Shown here in pieces: positions 16,214-24,561 of a stretch of DNA of 64,000 bases (positions are counted from its first letter, which is position 1; each line of letters begins with the position of its first letter). The position numbers and the translations under genes were made by a program. Where the stretch lies: the NCBI RefSeq assembly GCF_014643175.1, contig NZ_BMJH01000001.1:496001-560000 (forward strand). Reading direction: 5' to 3'. Below the pieces are notes generated by a model. It did not search any database. It was not told the origin of the DNA and saw nothing but the letters and a program-made list of their open reading frames with translations. This stretch comes from Hoyosella rhizosphaerae. Lineage in GTDB: Bacteria > Actinomycetota > Actinomycetes > Mycobacteriales > Mycobacteriaceae.

Positions 16214-16645
16214 ATGCCGAAGACCAAGAAAACTGGAGCTGCAAAGAAGGATGAGCTCCCCGAGACGCTGCAGCGATCGGAAGCAAAAGCTCAACGCACC
16301 TTCTCGAAGGCCTACGACTCCGCGATGTCGGAATACGGGAGCGAAGCGCGCGCCCATCAGGTCGCCTATGCCGCACTCAAACACACCTTTCAGAAGGTTG
16401 GCGACCATTGGGAACCCAAAGAAGAAAAGGGCCCATCCGATGAACGAGCGGAGAACAGCAACGACCCCGATGCACAAACGCGGGGTGGGGTCGATGCCAA
16501 CGCGACAAAGGATGAGTTGTTGAAGATCGCCCGAAAGCTGGACATCACGGGCCGCTCAACCATGCGTAAGGGCGAACTCGTCGATGCCATCGAAGCGGCA
16601 AACAAGCGTGAGACTCAGCGCTCACGGCGCGACAACAAGAAATGA
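16214..16645 (+). CDS. ChaB-like protein with C-terminal Rho-N/SAP-like domain
   Basis: The 143-residue protein begins with a ChaB-like domain (about residues 13-72: 'LPETLQRSEAKAQRTFSKAY' and 'AHQVAYAALKHTF'). It ends with a Rho N-terminal-like helical motif (about 97-128: 'ATKDELLKIARKLDITGRST') that binds nucleic acid in other proteins. The tail is basic. ChaB was named a cation-transport regulator, but this short form is mostly seen as a stress protein. ATG 16214 lies 22 bases after the SDR stop. Function is inferred. Confidence 0.75.
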   Translation: MPKTKKTGAAKKDELPETLQRSEAKAQRTFSKAYDSAMSEYGSEARAHQVAYAALKHTFQKVGDHWEPKEEKGPSDERAENSNDPDAQTRGGVDANATKDELLKIARKLDITGRSTMRKGELVDAIEAANKRETQRSRRDNKK

Positions 16646-16664
16646 AACCAGAGAGGATCGAGCC

Positions 16665-17117
16665 ATGACCGCGAGCCCGCAGTTTCGCAGCAACCTATCG
16701 TCTCAACGCGTCCGCAAAGTCTTTGCCTTCTCAGTAGGACTTGCGTTCCTGGCCATCGGCGTTTTGGGTTTTATCCCCGGTGCCACCACGGGAACTGACG
16801 AGTTGTCCTGGGCGGGGCCACACACTGATACGTACCTTTTCGGCATATTCGCCGTGTCAATACTGCACAATCTAGTGCATTTAGGTTTCGGAATCTTGGG
16901 TCTCATCATGGCGTTAAGGCCCATCGGTGCCCGCATTTATCTGATCGGCGGAGGCCTTGGCTATATCGCTATCACGATTTATGGACTCATGATCGATCAC
17001 GGTAGCGACTTAAACTTCCTGCCAGTGAACGACGCCGACAACTGGCTTCACCTCGGTGTTGGTTTGGGGATGGTTTTCCTCGGAATCGTTCCGTTGCGGA
17101 CACCGAACAAAGGATAG
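16665..17117 (+). CDS. Membrane protein, DUF4383-like
   Basis: The 150-residue protein has four hydrophobic segments (about residues 20-38, 58-80, 84-106 and 125-144), with 'LHNLVHLGFGILGL' in the second and 'WLHLGVGLGMVFLG' in the last. The paired histidine-rich motifs (HNxVHxxxG and WLHxxxG) are characteristic of the DUF4383 family. ATG 16665 follows GAGAGG; the frame is open upstream to 16584, but that part overlaps the ChaB-like gene. It is the last gene of the 15083-17117 group. Confidence 0.75.
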   Translation: MTASPQFRSNLSSQRVRKVFAFSVGLAFLAIGVLGFIPGATTGTDELSWAGPHTDTYLFGIFAVSILHNLVHLGFGILGLIMALRPIGARIYLIGGGLGYIAITIYGLMIDHGSDLNFLPVNDADNWLHLGVGLGMVFLGIVPLRTPNKG

Positions 17118-17158
17118 TGAGGCGTTCTACCGGTAAGGCGCGGGCGTTTCTGTCGCGC

Positions 17159-17533
17159 TTATGAGTTGGAGTCGTAGTTGTGTTGCGCGGTTTCGATCTG
17201 GGGCACTGCTTCTTCGACCAGGTCAATGAGCGTGAGCAGTGGGGAAGTGATGCGTTGGCCTAAATCAGTGAGGGAGTATTCGACGTGTGGGGGAATGGTG
17301 GTGCGGACGGTCCGGTTGACGAGGCCGTCGCGTTCGAGGTTTTGGAGTGTTTGCGACAGCATGCGTTCGCTGACGCCGTCGATGTGTCGACGTAATTCTG
17401 AGAAGCGGCAGGTCTTTTCGGTGAGTGCCGCGAGTACTAGGACACCCCAGCGGCCAGTGATGTCCTGGAGTACACCGCGGGAGGCGCAGGCGCGGGCGAA
17501 AACATTCGCGGCCGGGGTGGGGCTTGTGTTCAT
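17159..17533 (-). CDS. qorR: HxlR (DUF24)-family redox-type regulator, QorR-like
   Basis: The 124-residue winged-helix protein has the HxlR signature 'LQDITGRWGVLVLAALTEKT' and 'LRRHIDGVSERMLSQTLQNLERDGLV'. Cys16, just before the first helix, is at the place of the sensor cysteine of QorR in Corynebacterium. QorR represses itself and the divergent quinone oxidoreductase gene and lets go when the Cys is oxidised. The neighbour at 17648 is that type of oxidoreductase, so the same circuit is likely. ATG 17533. The symbol is used by analogy. Confidence 0.75.
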   Translation of the reverse strand: MNTSPTPAANVFARACASRGVLQDITGRWGVLVLAALTEKTCRFSELRRHIDGVSERMLSQTLQNLERDGLVNRTVRTTIPPHVEYSLTDLGQRITSPLLTLIDLVEEAVPQIETAQHNYDSNS

Positions 17534-17559
17534 GGTTTGATTCTAGCGAAAAACGCGCA

Positions 17560-17585
17560 GCGCTAACCGTCGGTATTGCGCTAAC
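17560..17585. promoter_or_regulatory. Candidate operator for the HxlR regulator (direct repeats)
   Basis: GCGCTAAC occurs twice, at 17560-17567 and 17578-17585, in the same orientation and 18 bases apart, in the divergent gap between the HxlR gene and the oxidoreductase gene. Confidence 0.4.
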
Positions 17586-17647
17586 TAAAAGGAAGTGCTG
17601 TAATGGTTGTGCAAGCAACTACTCGCATCATCCTGCTAGGAGTAACC

Positions 17648-18502
17648 ATGACCATCGCAGTCACCGGAGCAACCGGCCACCTCGGACGCCACGCACTCAC
17701 CGCCCTCCGCAACCGCGGCGTACACCCCACCGACATCGTGGCGATCGTCCGCGACCCAGCCAAAGCCGCCGACCTGGCCGAAGCAGGAATCGACGTCCGT
17801 CAGGCCGACTACACCAACTCCGAAGCCCTCACCCGAGCGCTCGGGGGCGTCGATAAACTCCTCCTCATTTCCGGCAGCGAAGTTGGCCAACGCGCCACCC
17901 AGCACGCGAACATCATCGACGCTGCAGCCACAGCGGGCGTCACCTACATTGCCTACACATCAATCCTCGACGCACAGAACAGCCCCCTTGCGCTCGCCGA
18001 CGAGCACAAAACCACGGAAAACTTGCTCGCCAAGTCCGGGATCGAGCACACCATCTTGCGCAACGGCTGGTACTGGGAAAACTACGCATCAGCCATCGAA
18101 ACCGCGAAAGCTACCGGTGCGCTATTCGGTGCCGCAGGTGACGGTCGAGTCGCCGGAGCGGCGCGCGAAGATTACGCCGAAGCCGCAGCCGCCGTCATCA
18201 CAAACACCACCGACCACGCCGGCAAAACCTACGAACTCGGCGGCAATGAACACCTCACCTACACCGAACTCGCAGAAGTAATCAGCGGAGTAATCGGAAC
18301 ACACGTTCCCTACAAAAACCTCGGCGAAGCTGAGTACGCAGAACTGCTCGAGAACGCAGGTGTGCCAGGGCCCTTCGCCCGCATCCTGGCCGACTCCGAT
18401 ACCGGAATCACACTCGGCGCACTCGATACCCACAGTGGCGACCTGCAGCGACTCATCGGCCGGACATCGACACCAGTCGCGGACGTGCTGTCACAGGCTT
18501 AA
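17648..18502 (+). CDS. NmrA-like NAD(P)H:quinone oxidoreductase, Qor2-like
   Basis: The 284-residue protein is an atypical SDR. The nucleotide loop is 'IAVTGATGHLGRHALTAL' (residues 3-20), and there is 'RNGWYWENYASAI' near residue 139 and 'YELGGNEHLTYTELAEVI' near 198. The pattern is that of QorB/Qor2, which reduces quinones with NADPH. ATG 17648 follows CTAGGAG; the frame is open to 17603 but has no ribosome site there. It is divergent from the HxlR gene, and the pair is a well known redox-sensing module. Confidence 0.8.
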   Translation: MTIAVTGATGHLGRHALTALRNRGVHPTDIVAIVRDPAKAADLAEAGIDVRQADYTNSEALTRALGGVDKLLLISGSEVGQRATQHANIIDAAATAGVTYIAYTSILDAQNSPLALADEHKTTENLLAKSGIEHTILRNGWYWENYASAIETAKATGALFGAAGDGRVAGAAREDYAEAAAAVITNTTDHAGKTYELGGNEHLTYTELAEVISGVIGTHVPYKNLGEAEYAELLENAGVPGPFARILADSDTGITLGALDTHSGDLQRLIGRTSTPVADVLSQA

Positions 18503-18993
18503 CCGTAAGCGAGTCTTGACCGCGAGAAACCCCCAGTTCTCACGACCAAGAATGGTCCATCAGTGAACGAATAGGGTGGAGGATCCTTCGGTAAAGCACT
18601 GATCCGCTACCAAATACGCCGCACTAACAGCGCCTGCCTACGCTGCTGCCGATCATTTGCCAACGAACGAGGTCTGTACAGACGTCTAAGCAGGTAGTTT
18701 TGAGGGCACTGAGACAGTAACAACATTGGTCGGTCGACAGATTTTGGCTTTGGCCTCCGTTTACTTTGGTCCCGGAAATATGGAGTCCGTTCTCGCGTTT
18801 TCGCTGTACAGTTGGGCGCGACGACGCTGCCAACTGAGTTAGTGCACGAATGGCATTGCAAATGCATTTCGTCGGGTTCGATTGCCCAGATATAGTGCCG
18901 CAGCAGGTCGTATGCTCGCGTGACTGTGGATACAGTGCTGTTGGCAGCGTTCTACGCTCTGCGGTCGGCAACACTTTGGGCGATGATGTCCCT
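18503..18993. other. Gap with no convincing gene
   Basis: About 490 bases between the quinone oxidoreductase and the bacteriocin region. The base use is more A/T-rich in places than the neighbours. An open frame continues leftward from the gene at 18994 to 18850 but without family-like sequence. No promoter of SigF type was seen. Confidence 0.5.
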
Positions 18994-20097
18994 ATGCCAA
19001 GGAGCCTAAACCGATCGGACACTTTCGCGTCTCGACTGGATGGCCGCGCAGTCTCTTTAGGCGAAATAGCGGAAGCTGCGGGGCTCAGTCTTGCCGATGT
19101 TGTTCATGTCTCAGGAATTTCGAAGAGCACCATCGCTCGCTTATGGCATTTAACAGATTGGCTGGACCATATCTCCGGAGCTTTGCTGCAGCAAGTAATC
19201 GCTGTCGTTCCTTCCGTGTCGCCATATGTCCAGTATCGGAGCGATAAAGCAAGCCTCGATCGAGCGGTACGAGAATGTATGGCAGTTGGTCTTGATGTCC
19301 AATTCGATGCGGTTCGATCACTCCTCCATAGTCACTCCAGTCGTGGCGGTGTTGCTGTTGCTCTTTTAGCTGGTGCAGCGGTCATGCGGGGAGATATTAA
19401 GCGATCGCTTCATCTTTTCTCCTATTGTTGGGGTAGTTCGACAGACACTGCGATTGATGCTCTCTTCGCGCCTGGACATAACAGTCTCTTCGTCGGTAGA
19501 GAATATTTCTTAGAACGCGCTCGAGATTTGATCATTAGAATTAGTTGTAGTTCGGGCACGCACGACCAGTCTGCGGTAGTGGGCCGCGGAATCCTTTCTC
19601 ACAAGCTTGCCAAATATGGCGCGAACCAAGAAGTGAATGCTTTAGCTATACCTCGGCGCCCAAATGCCCACGATGCTTTTGCTTTGCGTAGTGAGATGAT
19701 TGCAAGAATCCTCAGGGGCGACGATGATGCTGCAGAACGATACCGGCGTCTGGTACTGAGTAGTCAAGTACTAGCGTGTAACGAGCTGTGGTCGCTGGCA
19801 ACATATTCAGGTGATTTGACCATTCAGCGTAGCTTAGAGTCGGTTATCAGCGCCAAGATCAGCTTGCCTCGGACAGCTGAAGAAGTTGCCTCCGACGTTC
19901 GGACGCAGAGCGAAGCCTACCTATTCTACGTATCTGGTTTGGCTATCCCACTCATGTTGAGCCGAGGTTGCACGATTGGAAGTCGCCTACCAATGTTAGT
20001 CGCCGCGTTACAACAACGTCGTGATAGCTCAGACGGCCCTCGCGAGGGTAGAGAAATCGATCGGCTCCTTGAAACGCTGCGCCCACTGTCGGTTTGA
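18994..20097 (+). CDS. Unknown protein with an N-terminal HTH-like segment
   Basis: The 367-residue protein is not recognised. Residues about 19-50 read like a helix-turn-helix ('VSLGEIAEAAGLSLADVVHV' followed by 'ISKSTIARLW'), and the rest is helical, of the kind seen in tetratricopeptide-like regulators. ATG 18994 is the first ATG with a sensible protein after it; the frame is open from 18850. The codon use is more A/T-rich than in region 1. It lies just before a methyltransferase and a lactococcin-972-type bacteriocin gene, so it may regulate that locus. It could also be an unrelated accessory gene. Confidence 0.45.
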   Translation: MPRSLNRSDTFASRLDGRAVSLGEIAEAAGLSLADVVHVSGISKSTIARLWHLTDWLDHISGALLQQVIAVVPSVSPYVQYRSDKASLDRAVRECMAVGLDVQFDAVRSLLHSHSSRGGVAVALLAGAAVMRGDIKRSLHLFSYCWGSSTDTAIDALFAPGHNSLFVGREYFLERARDLIIRISCSSGTHDQSAVVGRGILSHKLAKYGANQEVNALAIPRRPNAHDAFALRSEMIARILRGDDDAAERYRRLVLSSQVLACNELWSLATYSGDLTIQRSLESVISAKISLPRTAEEVASDVRTQSEAYLFYVSGLAIPLMLSRGCTIGSRLPMLVAALQQRRDSSDGPREGREIDRLLETLRPLSV

Positions 20098-20149
20098 CGA
20101 ACGCGAAGCGTTAGGCACAGAACCCTGCAAAACGAAAGCGAGCTACTTT

Positions 20150-20911
20150 GTGTTAGGCGATGAGCAGGTGACGACGAGTTATGCGGCTAATGCTAGTTTT
20201 TGGATTCGCATTGTTCGCGAAGAGCTAGATCGTTTTCAAACTGAACTGACCGACCGAGCTCTGTTTGATTCAATCGGAGATTGCAAAAACTTAGTTGTTC
20301 TGGATGCCGGCTGTGGCGAGGGTCATCTCACAAGAGGATTGGTGGCACTAGGGGCTTGTCATGTACACGGTGTCGACACCAGCGAGCCACTGCTCAATTC
20401 CGCGCGTCTGCACCCCGAGTCTGATCCCGCGACCAGTACTTTTCACCATGCTGACGTGGCCGATTTACCCTTGTCAGAGTCGAGTATTGACCTAGTCGTC
20501 TCCAATCGCTTGCCACATGGTCTGACGAACCCTGAACGGCGGTTTGTTGAGTTCTCGCGAGTCTTAAGACCCGGGGGAAGGATGCTGCTGCTTAGCTTGC
20601 ATCCATGCTTCTACTCAGGTAGAGCAGACAATAATACATCCGCGCGCACGCACTTCACGGTGACTGACTATTTCGACGGGCGCACTGTGCAACAACATTT
20701 GCGCGTCGCCGAGCACACATCGCCGATGCCGACAGTGCAGCGATTCTACTCACTTGAACAATACGTCGGCATGTTGACTGGCGCAGGTTTTGTCATCACA
20801 GGCCTATTCGAACCACACCCAACAACGAACCAGATGTCGGAGAGTAGTTGGTGGCGCGAAAACTTCATCGCTCCGCTCTTCTTGCTCATCGAGTGCACCC
20901 GACCCGCGTAA
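20150..20911 (+). CDS. SAM-dependent class I methyltransferase
   Basis: The 253-residue enzyme has motif I 'VLDAGCGEGHLTRGL' (near residue 51), the acidic motif II 'VHGVDTSEPLL' near 73, and the post-I 'DLPLSESSIDLVVSNRLPHG' near 109 followed by 'RVLRPGGRMLLLSLHP'. It is of the UbiE/UbiG type that methylates small molecules; the substrate is unknown. GTG 20150 is a chosen start; GTG 20168 is equally possible, and the frame runs up to 20021 inside the preceding gene. It stands between the HTH-like gene and the bacteriocin gene, but a role in bacteriocin modification is not established for this class. Confidence 0.65.
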   Translation: MLGDEQVTTSYAANASFWIRIVREELDRFQTELTDRALFDSIGDCKNLVVLDAGCGEGHLTRGLVALGACHVHGVDTSEPLLNSARLHPESDPATSTFHHADVADLPLSESSIDLVVSNRLPHGLTNPERRFVEFSRVLRPGGRMLLLSLHPCFYSGRADNNTSARTHFTVTDYFDGRTVQQHLRVAEHTSPMPTVQRFYSLEQYVGMLTGAGFVITGLFEPHPTTNQMSESSWWRENFIAPLFLLIECTRPA

Positions 20912-21079
20912 CACAATCACACATGGTGCGCAACTGTTGTTCTAAAGATGGGTCAGGAGTTCCCTTAGCCAATTTCAGAGAACAAGCTGGTACTGCGGAT
21001 CGAACCGGAGCCAGCGCACAATCGTCTGCCTTGCGTCAAGTCCGCTGACTGTCAATTTCAATGCGAGAAGGGGATTTCT

Positions 21080-21373
21080 ATGAAGATGAATCGCGTGGTC
21101 ACGGCTGCCGTACTTACAGCTGGAGTTTCGATGGGAGCGGTCGGCGTCGCTGCTGCCGCCATCGTAAATGTTGACGGTGGTACTTGGAACTATGGAGTTA
21201 GCTCAAGCAAGGTGTGGTCCTATTACCAGCATCACCAGAAGGAGCACCGTGCGTCTGTCTCGAATGGCGATGGAAACTATCAAGACTCGTGGTGGAAAGC
21301 CCCTGGCGTCGAAGCTAGGGCTGAAACTTATGCAACGTGGTCGGGAAACAAGAGCTACTACGACGTTCGCTAA
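21080..21373 (+). CDS. Lactococcin 972-family bacteriocin precursor
   Basis: The 97-residue precursor has a Sec signal peptide (basic 'KMNR', hydrophobic core, 'AAAA' near residues 23-26) and a mature part of about 70 residues. The mature part starts with 'VNVDGGTWNYGVSSSKVWS', the lactococcin 972 signature (V-x-G-G-T-W-x-Y-G), and has further aromatic and Ser residues. Lactococcin 972 blocks septum formation by binding lipid II; whether this one kills is unknown. ATG 21080 follows GAGAAGGGG. Downstream come a hairpin, a large putative immunity membrane protein, a YxeA-like protein and an ABC ATPase, the usual company of the family. Confidence 0.9.
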   Translation: MKMNRVVTAAVLTAGVSMGAVGVAAAAIVNVDGGTWNYGVSSSKVWSYYQHHQKEHRASVSNGDGNYQDSWWKAPGVEARAETYATWSGNKSYYDVR

Positions 21374-21382
21374 CAGATTGGT

Positions 21383-21420
21383 GACGAGAGCCTGGGATGC
21401 TCGCCCGTCCCAGGCTCGTC
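21383..21420 (+). terminator. Intercistronic hairpin behind the bacteriocin gene
   Basis: AGCCTGGGA (21389-21397) pairs with TCCCAGGCT (21408-21416), extended by GACG (21383-21386) with CGTC (21417-21420) around a two-base bulge. It lies between the bacteriocin stop and the start of the immunity gene and has no long T-run, so it may be a partial terminator or an mRNA stabiliser that keeps bacteriocin mRNA above the rest. Confidence 0.6.
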
Positions 21421-21456
21421 CTTATGGACAGCATGGCGAACGGAAGTGAGGGCAGT

Positions 21457-23496
21457 GTGCACAAGCTAGTCAGGGTTGCGGTGGGCATCGGAGTGGTGTT
21501 TGCAGCGGCGTTCGCTCATCTGTTTATGACTGCCAGTGACCGCAGTGAATTTGTCGGGGCGGACACGGTTGTTTCGATTGACTCATTCGACATGACTCAG
21601 TCAAATGCTTCGCTCTACGCCTCGATCAATTCCGTGGCGGACGAATCGAATGTTGTCATCTTTAAACGGGTCTATGAAAAGGACCAGAATGAGAGGTCCT
21701 TCTACCTGTTCGGAGACCAGTCCTCGGTGCCTAAGCGCATCCAGCCTGGCGGCGCCTACGATCACTTTGCACGTTCGATGCATACAGAAATCTTCGACGC
21801 CGGTCTACTTACTCACCAGGACGTCCGCGGAGCCTATTATATGGTCGGCGATGACCTCAGCACTGCTCGGGCTATACAGGGTTTGCAACAACAAGGATTC
21901 AGCACCAGCATTGCACCGAACGATGCACCGTTAGTGTTCAAAGTTCACCAAGTGCTTGCAAACACTCACCTGCTGCCACTATTCGTTGTGATCGTGTTCA
22001 TCATCTCCATCGTGATGATGTATTCCACACTGTCACGTGCGAGATCTCTTGCCGTTCAACGACTACAAGGCTACAGCAGAAGAAGGGTGTTGTTCCAGCA
22101 AGAGTGGATGAATGTACGCGAGTTGGTGTTTACAGTGCTCTTTGTAGGCACCGGTACAACATTGTTCCTCAGCTGGTACAACGGCCTCAATCGCATTGGC
22201 ATGTACATGCAGGTATTCGGCGGCGCGGTGTTAGGCCTACTGCTGCTGGTTGTTGTCAGTACCGTGGCTGGAGTGTTGCTTGCCTTGGCGCCGACAATCG
22301 TCAGTGCGCTGAAGGGGCACTCTTCCGCCGATCAACTATACCGGTTCACACTGATGATCAAGGTCACCCTGAGCCTCATGGTAGTACTGCTGACCTGGGC
22401 CGCGTTACAGGCAGTTTCTACCTCTTCGCAAGCAACTGCGAACGGTAAGCACTGGGACGAAGCGCGCGACTACGTATGGCTAGGCATGTCCCCACTGGCA
22501 CATGCCCTCAGTGTTGAGGAAGAAATTAACTACCACGCCACTTTCCGTGAACTCCTCAACGCGTACAGCGAGTCCGGGCATGCACTCTTGACTCTGAATA
22601 ATCAGCAGCACGTACCAAGCGCTGACAATGTTACAAACACCTCCGGGAACATCATGGTAGTTAACGACAGCTATCTGTCCGACAATCGAGTAATTGATAC
22701 CGACGGGCACCGAGTTGAAAATCTCAGCCCAGCCGATCTTGAGCTTGTTCTCCTCATTCCCGAAAGTCTTTCAGGAATGAGCGACGCGATTCAATCTGGG
22801 TTGACCGATCAGGTTGTGTTCGAGCAGCATCTGCAACGGACTCCCATCGAGAGCGACCAGGTCACAACCCGCCCCCTCATCATTGAGGCAAACCAAGAAC
22901 GCTTTACATACAACCCTGCGAATTCGCTGGCCGCTTCGATTGCTCACGACCCTGTCATAGTTGTCGCGAATCCGCAGAAACGGCTCCTGTCAGACGGCTT
23001 TTATGTTGCAGCTGCGTCCCGGGGCGAGATCTTGTTCACTGACGGAGGTTCATTGCAAAAGGACGTCGCCTACCTAGGATTGGATGATCTTTTTCCGCGT
23101 TTGACGTCAGTACAAGGCCTTGCCCAGCAGGAGTTGCAAGAGTCACGGGCAGCAGCACGAAACCAAGTAGCGGTCCTGATCGCGGTTGTCATTGCGAGTC
23201 TCGCTGCAGCAACTCTCCTGGCGATGCTCTATTGCGAACGAAACAAAAACCTGAATTTTGTGCGGCGCCTGCACGGATGGCCAATGCGAAGCCGACACCG
23301 CGCACTCATAGTCACCATGCTCGCTGGGCTTCTCCTCGCCACCGGAACCGCAACAGCACTCATCTTAGTTTTTGGCGGGAGTATAGCCAGCGTTCTCTAT
23401 CTTTGCGCGGCGCTGTTTGCTGCCGAACTCACATTAACCCTCACCGCTACTTCCTGGTACGAAAGCCGAACACAAAGCTCTCTCGTCCGCTCGTAA
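21457..23496 (+). CDS. Bacteriocin-associated integral membrane protein (putative immunity/transport)
   Basis: The 679-residue protein has an N-terminal TM segment, an extracellular part of about 150 residues, three TM segments at about residues 165-275 with another near 305, a second large extracellular part, and three TM segments at the C-terminal end (about 575-595, 620-640 and 645-665). This matches the layout of the roughly seven-TM proteins linked to lactococcin 972, called putative immunity proteins and related to FtsX-type permeases. GTG 21457 is chosen because GAGGG lies five bases upstream; ATGs at 21397, 21424 and 21433 fall in or near the hairpin. It probably works with the ATPase at 23905 as the exporter or protector. 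Confidence 0.75.
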   Translation: MHKLVRVAVGIGVVFAAAFAHLFMTASDRSEFVGADTVVSIDSFDMTQSNASLYASINSVADESNVVIFKRVYEKDQNERSFYLFGDQSSVPKRIQPGGAYDHFARSMHTEIFDAGLLTHQDVRGAYYMVGDDLSTARAIQGLQQQGFSTSIAPNDAPLVFKVHQVLANTHLLPLFVVIVFIISIVMMYSTLSRARSLAVQRLQGYSRRRVLFQQEWMNVRELVFTVLFVGTGTTLFLSWYNGLNRIGMYMQVFGGAVLGLLLLVVVSTVAGVLLALAPTIVSALKGHSSADQLYRFTLMIKVTLSLMVVLLTWAALQAVSTSSQATANGKHWDEARDYVWLGMSPLAHALSVEEEINYHATFRELLNAYSESGHALLTLNNQQHVPSADNVTNTSGNIMVVNDSYLSDNRVIDTDGHRVENLSPADLELVLLIPESLSGMSDAIQSGLTDQVVFEQHLQRTPIESDQVTTRPLIIEANQERFTYNPANSLAASIAHDPVIVVANPQKRLLSDGFYVAAASRGEILFTDGGSLQKDVAYLGLDDLFPRLTSVQGLAQQELQESRAAARNQVAVLIAVVIASLAAATLLAMLYCERNKNLNFVRRLHGWPMRSRHRALIVTMLAGLLLATGTATALILVFGGSIASVLYLCAALFAAELTLTLTATSWYESRTQSSLVRS

Positions 23497-23533
23497 CCGT
23501 TGAAGCAATTAAGGATTGAAGGGAAGTCCTCAT

Positions 23534-23908
23534 ATGAAAAGAAACCGACGCCGTAACACCTTTCGCGTTGTCATGGCTCTGGCGGTGGTGGCAGTAGCCA
23601 TCACAGGCCTGATGCTATCTCGATACAACATTTCGACAGTCGACAGATTTAACCCCCTTGTAAGTTCGACAGAGTCGTATGTCCTAGTCGAGCCCGGTGC
23701 TCGTGAGGTGCGCAACGCGGATCCTGTCGACGAATTGGGTGCCAACAGGCCATACACCTTGGATTTCACTGCTTGGGGCACCGAAGACACCGTCATCAAA
23801 GTTCGACATAAAGGCACCTATGTCTCATCGATCGAATACCCCGAGCAAGGTGACATTCCAGAAGCTACGCGAATGAAACTTGACCGTGAAGCTGGTGAAG
23901 AATCTTGA
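23534..23908 (+). CDS. YxeA-like (DUF1093) exported protein
   Basis: The 124-residue protein has one TM or signal segment (about residues 11-31) and a small extracellular domain with 'RPYTLDFTAWGTEDTVIKV' and 'KGTYVSSIEYPEQGDIPEAT', which follows the YxeA pattern (beta-rich, G-x-Y-V, then I-P near the end). YxeA-like proteins often accompany bacteriocin-linked ABC transporters, with no known activity. ATG 23534 follows GGAAG. Its end overlaps the ABC gene by 4 bases, so they are coupled. Confidence 0.65.
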   Translation: MKRNRRRNTFRVVMALAVVAVAITGLMLSRYNISTVDRFNPLVSSTESYVLVEPGAREVRNADPVDELGANRPYTLDFTAWGTEDTVIKVRHKGTYVSSIEYPEQGDIPEATRMKLDREAGEES

Positions 23909-24561
23909 TCGAAGCGCACAGCATCTACAAAACACTCGGCTCAAGACCTGTCCTCCAAGGAGTGTCCATCACCGTGCCCTCTGGCTCTCTGACCTGCGTA
24001 ACCGGGCCCAGCGGATGTGGTAAATCGACACTCCTAAACTGTCTCGGCATGCTCGAACCGATCGACGAAGGACGTATCCTGCTCGACGGAGTTGACACCA
24101 CCTGTGTAAAGGAGCGAACCCGAACACGCCTCTACCGTAGGAAGATTGGATTTCTTTTCCAGAACTACGCGCTGATCGAGTCCGACTCCGTCGACGCCAA
24201 TCTTGATATTGCGCTTACCTACTCCGATACTCCAAAGTCTGACCGGCGCGAATCCAAGGAACAAGCTTTGGCGACAGTCGGACTGCGCGGCTACAGTGCC
24301 CGAAAGATCCACGAATTAAGCGGCGGGGAACAACAACGTGTAGCCGTCGCGCGCCTGCTCATCAAAAGGCCTCACATCATCCTTGCCGATGAACCCACCG
24401 CGGCCCTCGATCCTATCAACCGAGACGTGATTCTGACGCTTCTTCAGGCATTGCGGGATAGCGGATGTGCCATAGTCCTCTCAACCCACGACCGGTTCGT
24501 AGCAAAACAATGCGATACCGAAATTTCACTACCAACGCACAGTAACGCTAGTAGGAGCTAA
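23905..24561 (+). CDS. ABC transporter ATP-binding protein of the lactococcin 972 type
   Basis: The 218-residue ATPase has Walker A 'GPSGCGKST' (residues 33-41), the Q-loop 'FLFQNYAL' near 84, the signature 'LSGGEQQRVAVARLL' near 133, Walker B 'IILADEPTAALD' near 154 and a switch His 'LSTHDRF' near 193. It belongs to the LolD/MacB-like group to which the lactococcin 972 exporter ATPase belongs. The start is TTG 23905, overlapping the TGA of the YxeA-like gene; no better start is near. Its membrane partner is most likely the protein at 21457. Confidence 0.85.
   Translation: MIEAHSIYKTLGSRPVLQGVSITVPSGSLTCVTGPSGCGKSTLLNCLGMLEPIDEGRILLDGVDTTCVKERTRTRLYRRKIGFLFQNYALIESDSVDANLDIALTYSDTPKSDRRESKEQALATVGLRGYSARKIHELSGGEQQRVAVARLLIKRPHIILADEPTAALDPINRDVILTLLQALRDSGCAIVLSTHDRFVAKQCDTEISLPTHSNASRS

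Noticed and set aside
15645-16523. A 292-codon rightward frame across the SDR and ChaB-like genes
   Set aside because: Arg/Ser-rich composition typical of an out-of-frame reading; it runs over two real genes with good motifs.
18871-18890. GGGTTCGATTGCCC, which looks like the T-arm of a tRNA
   Set aside because: No acceptor, D or anticodon arm can be built around it, and the stem pairs poorly.
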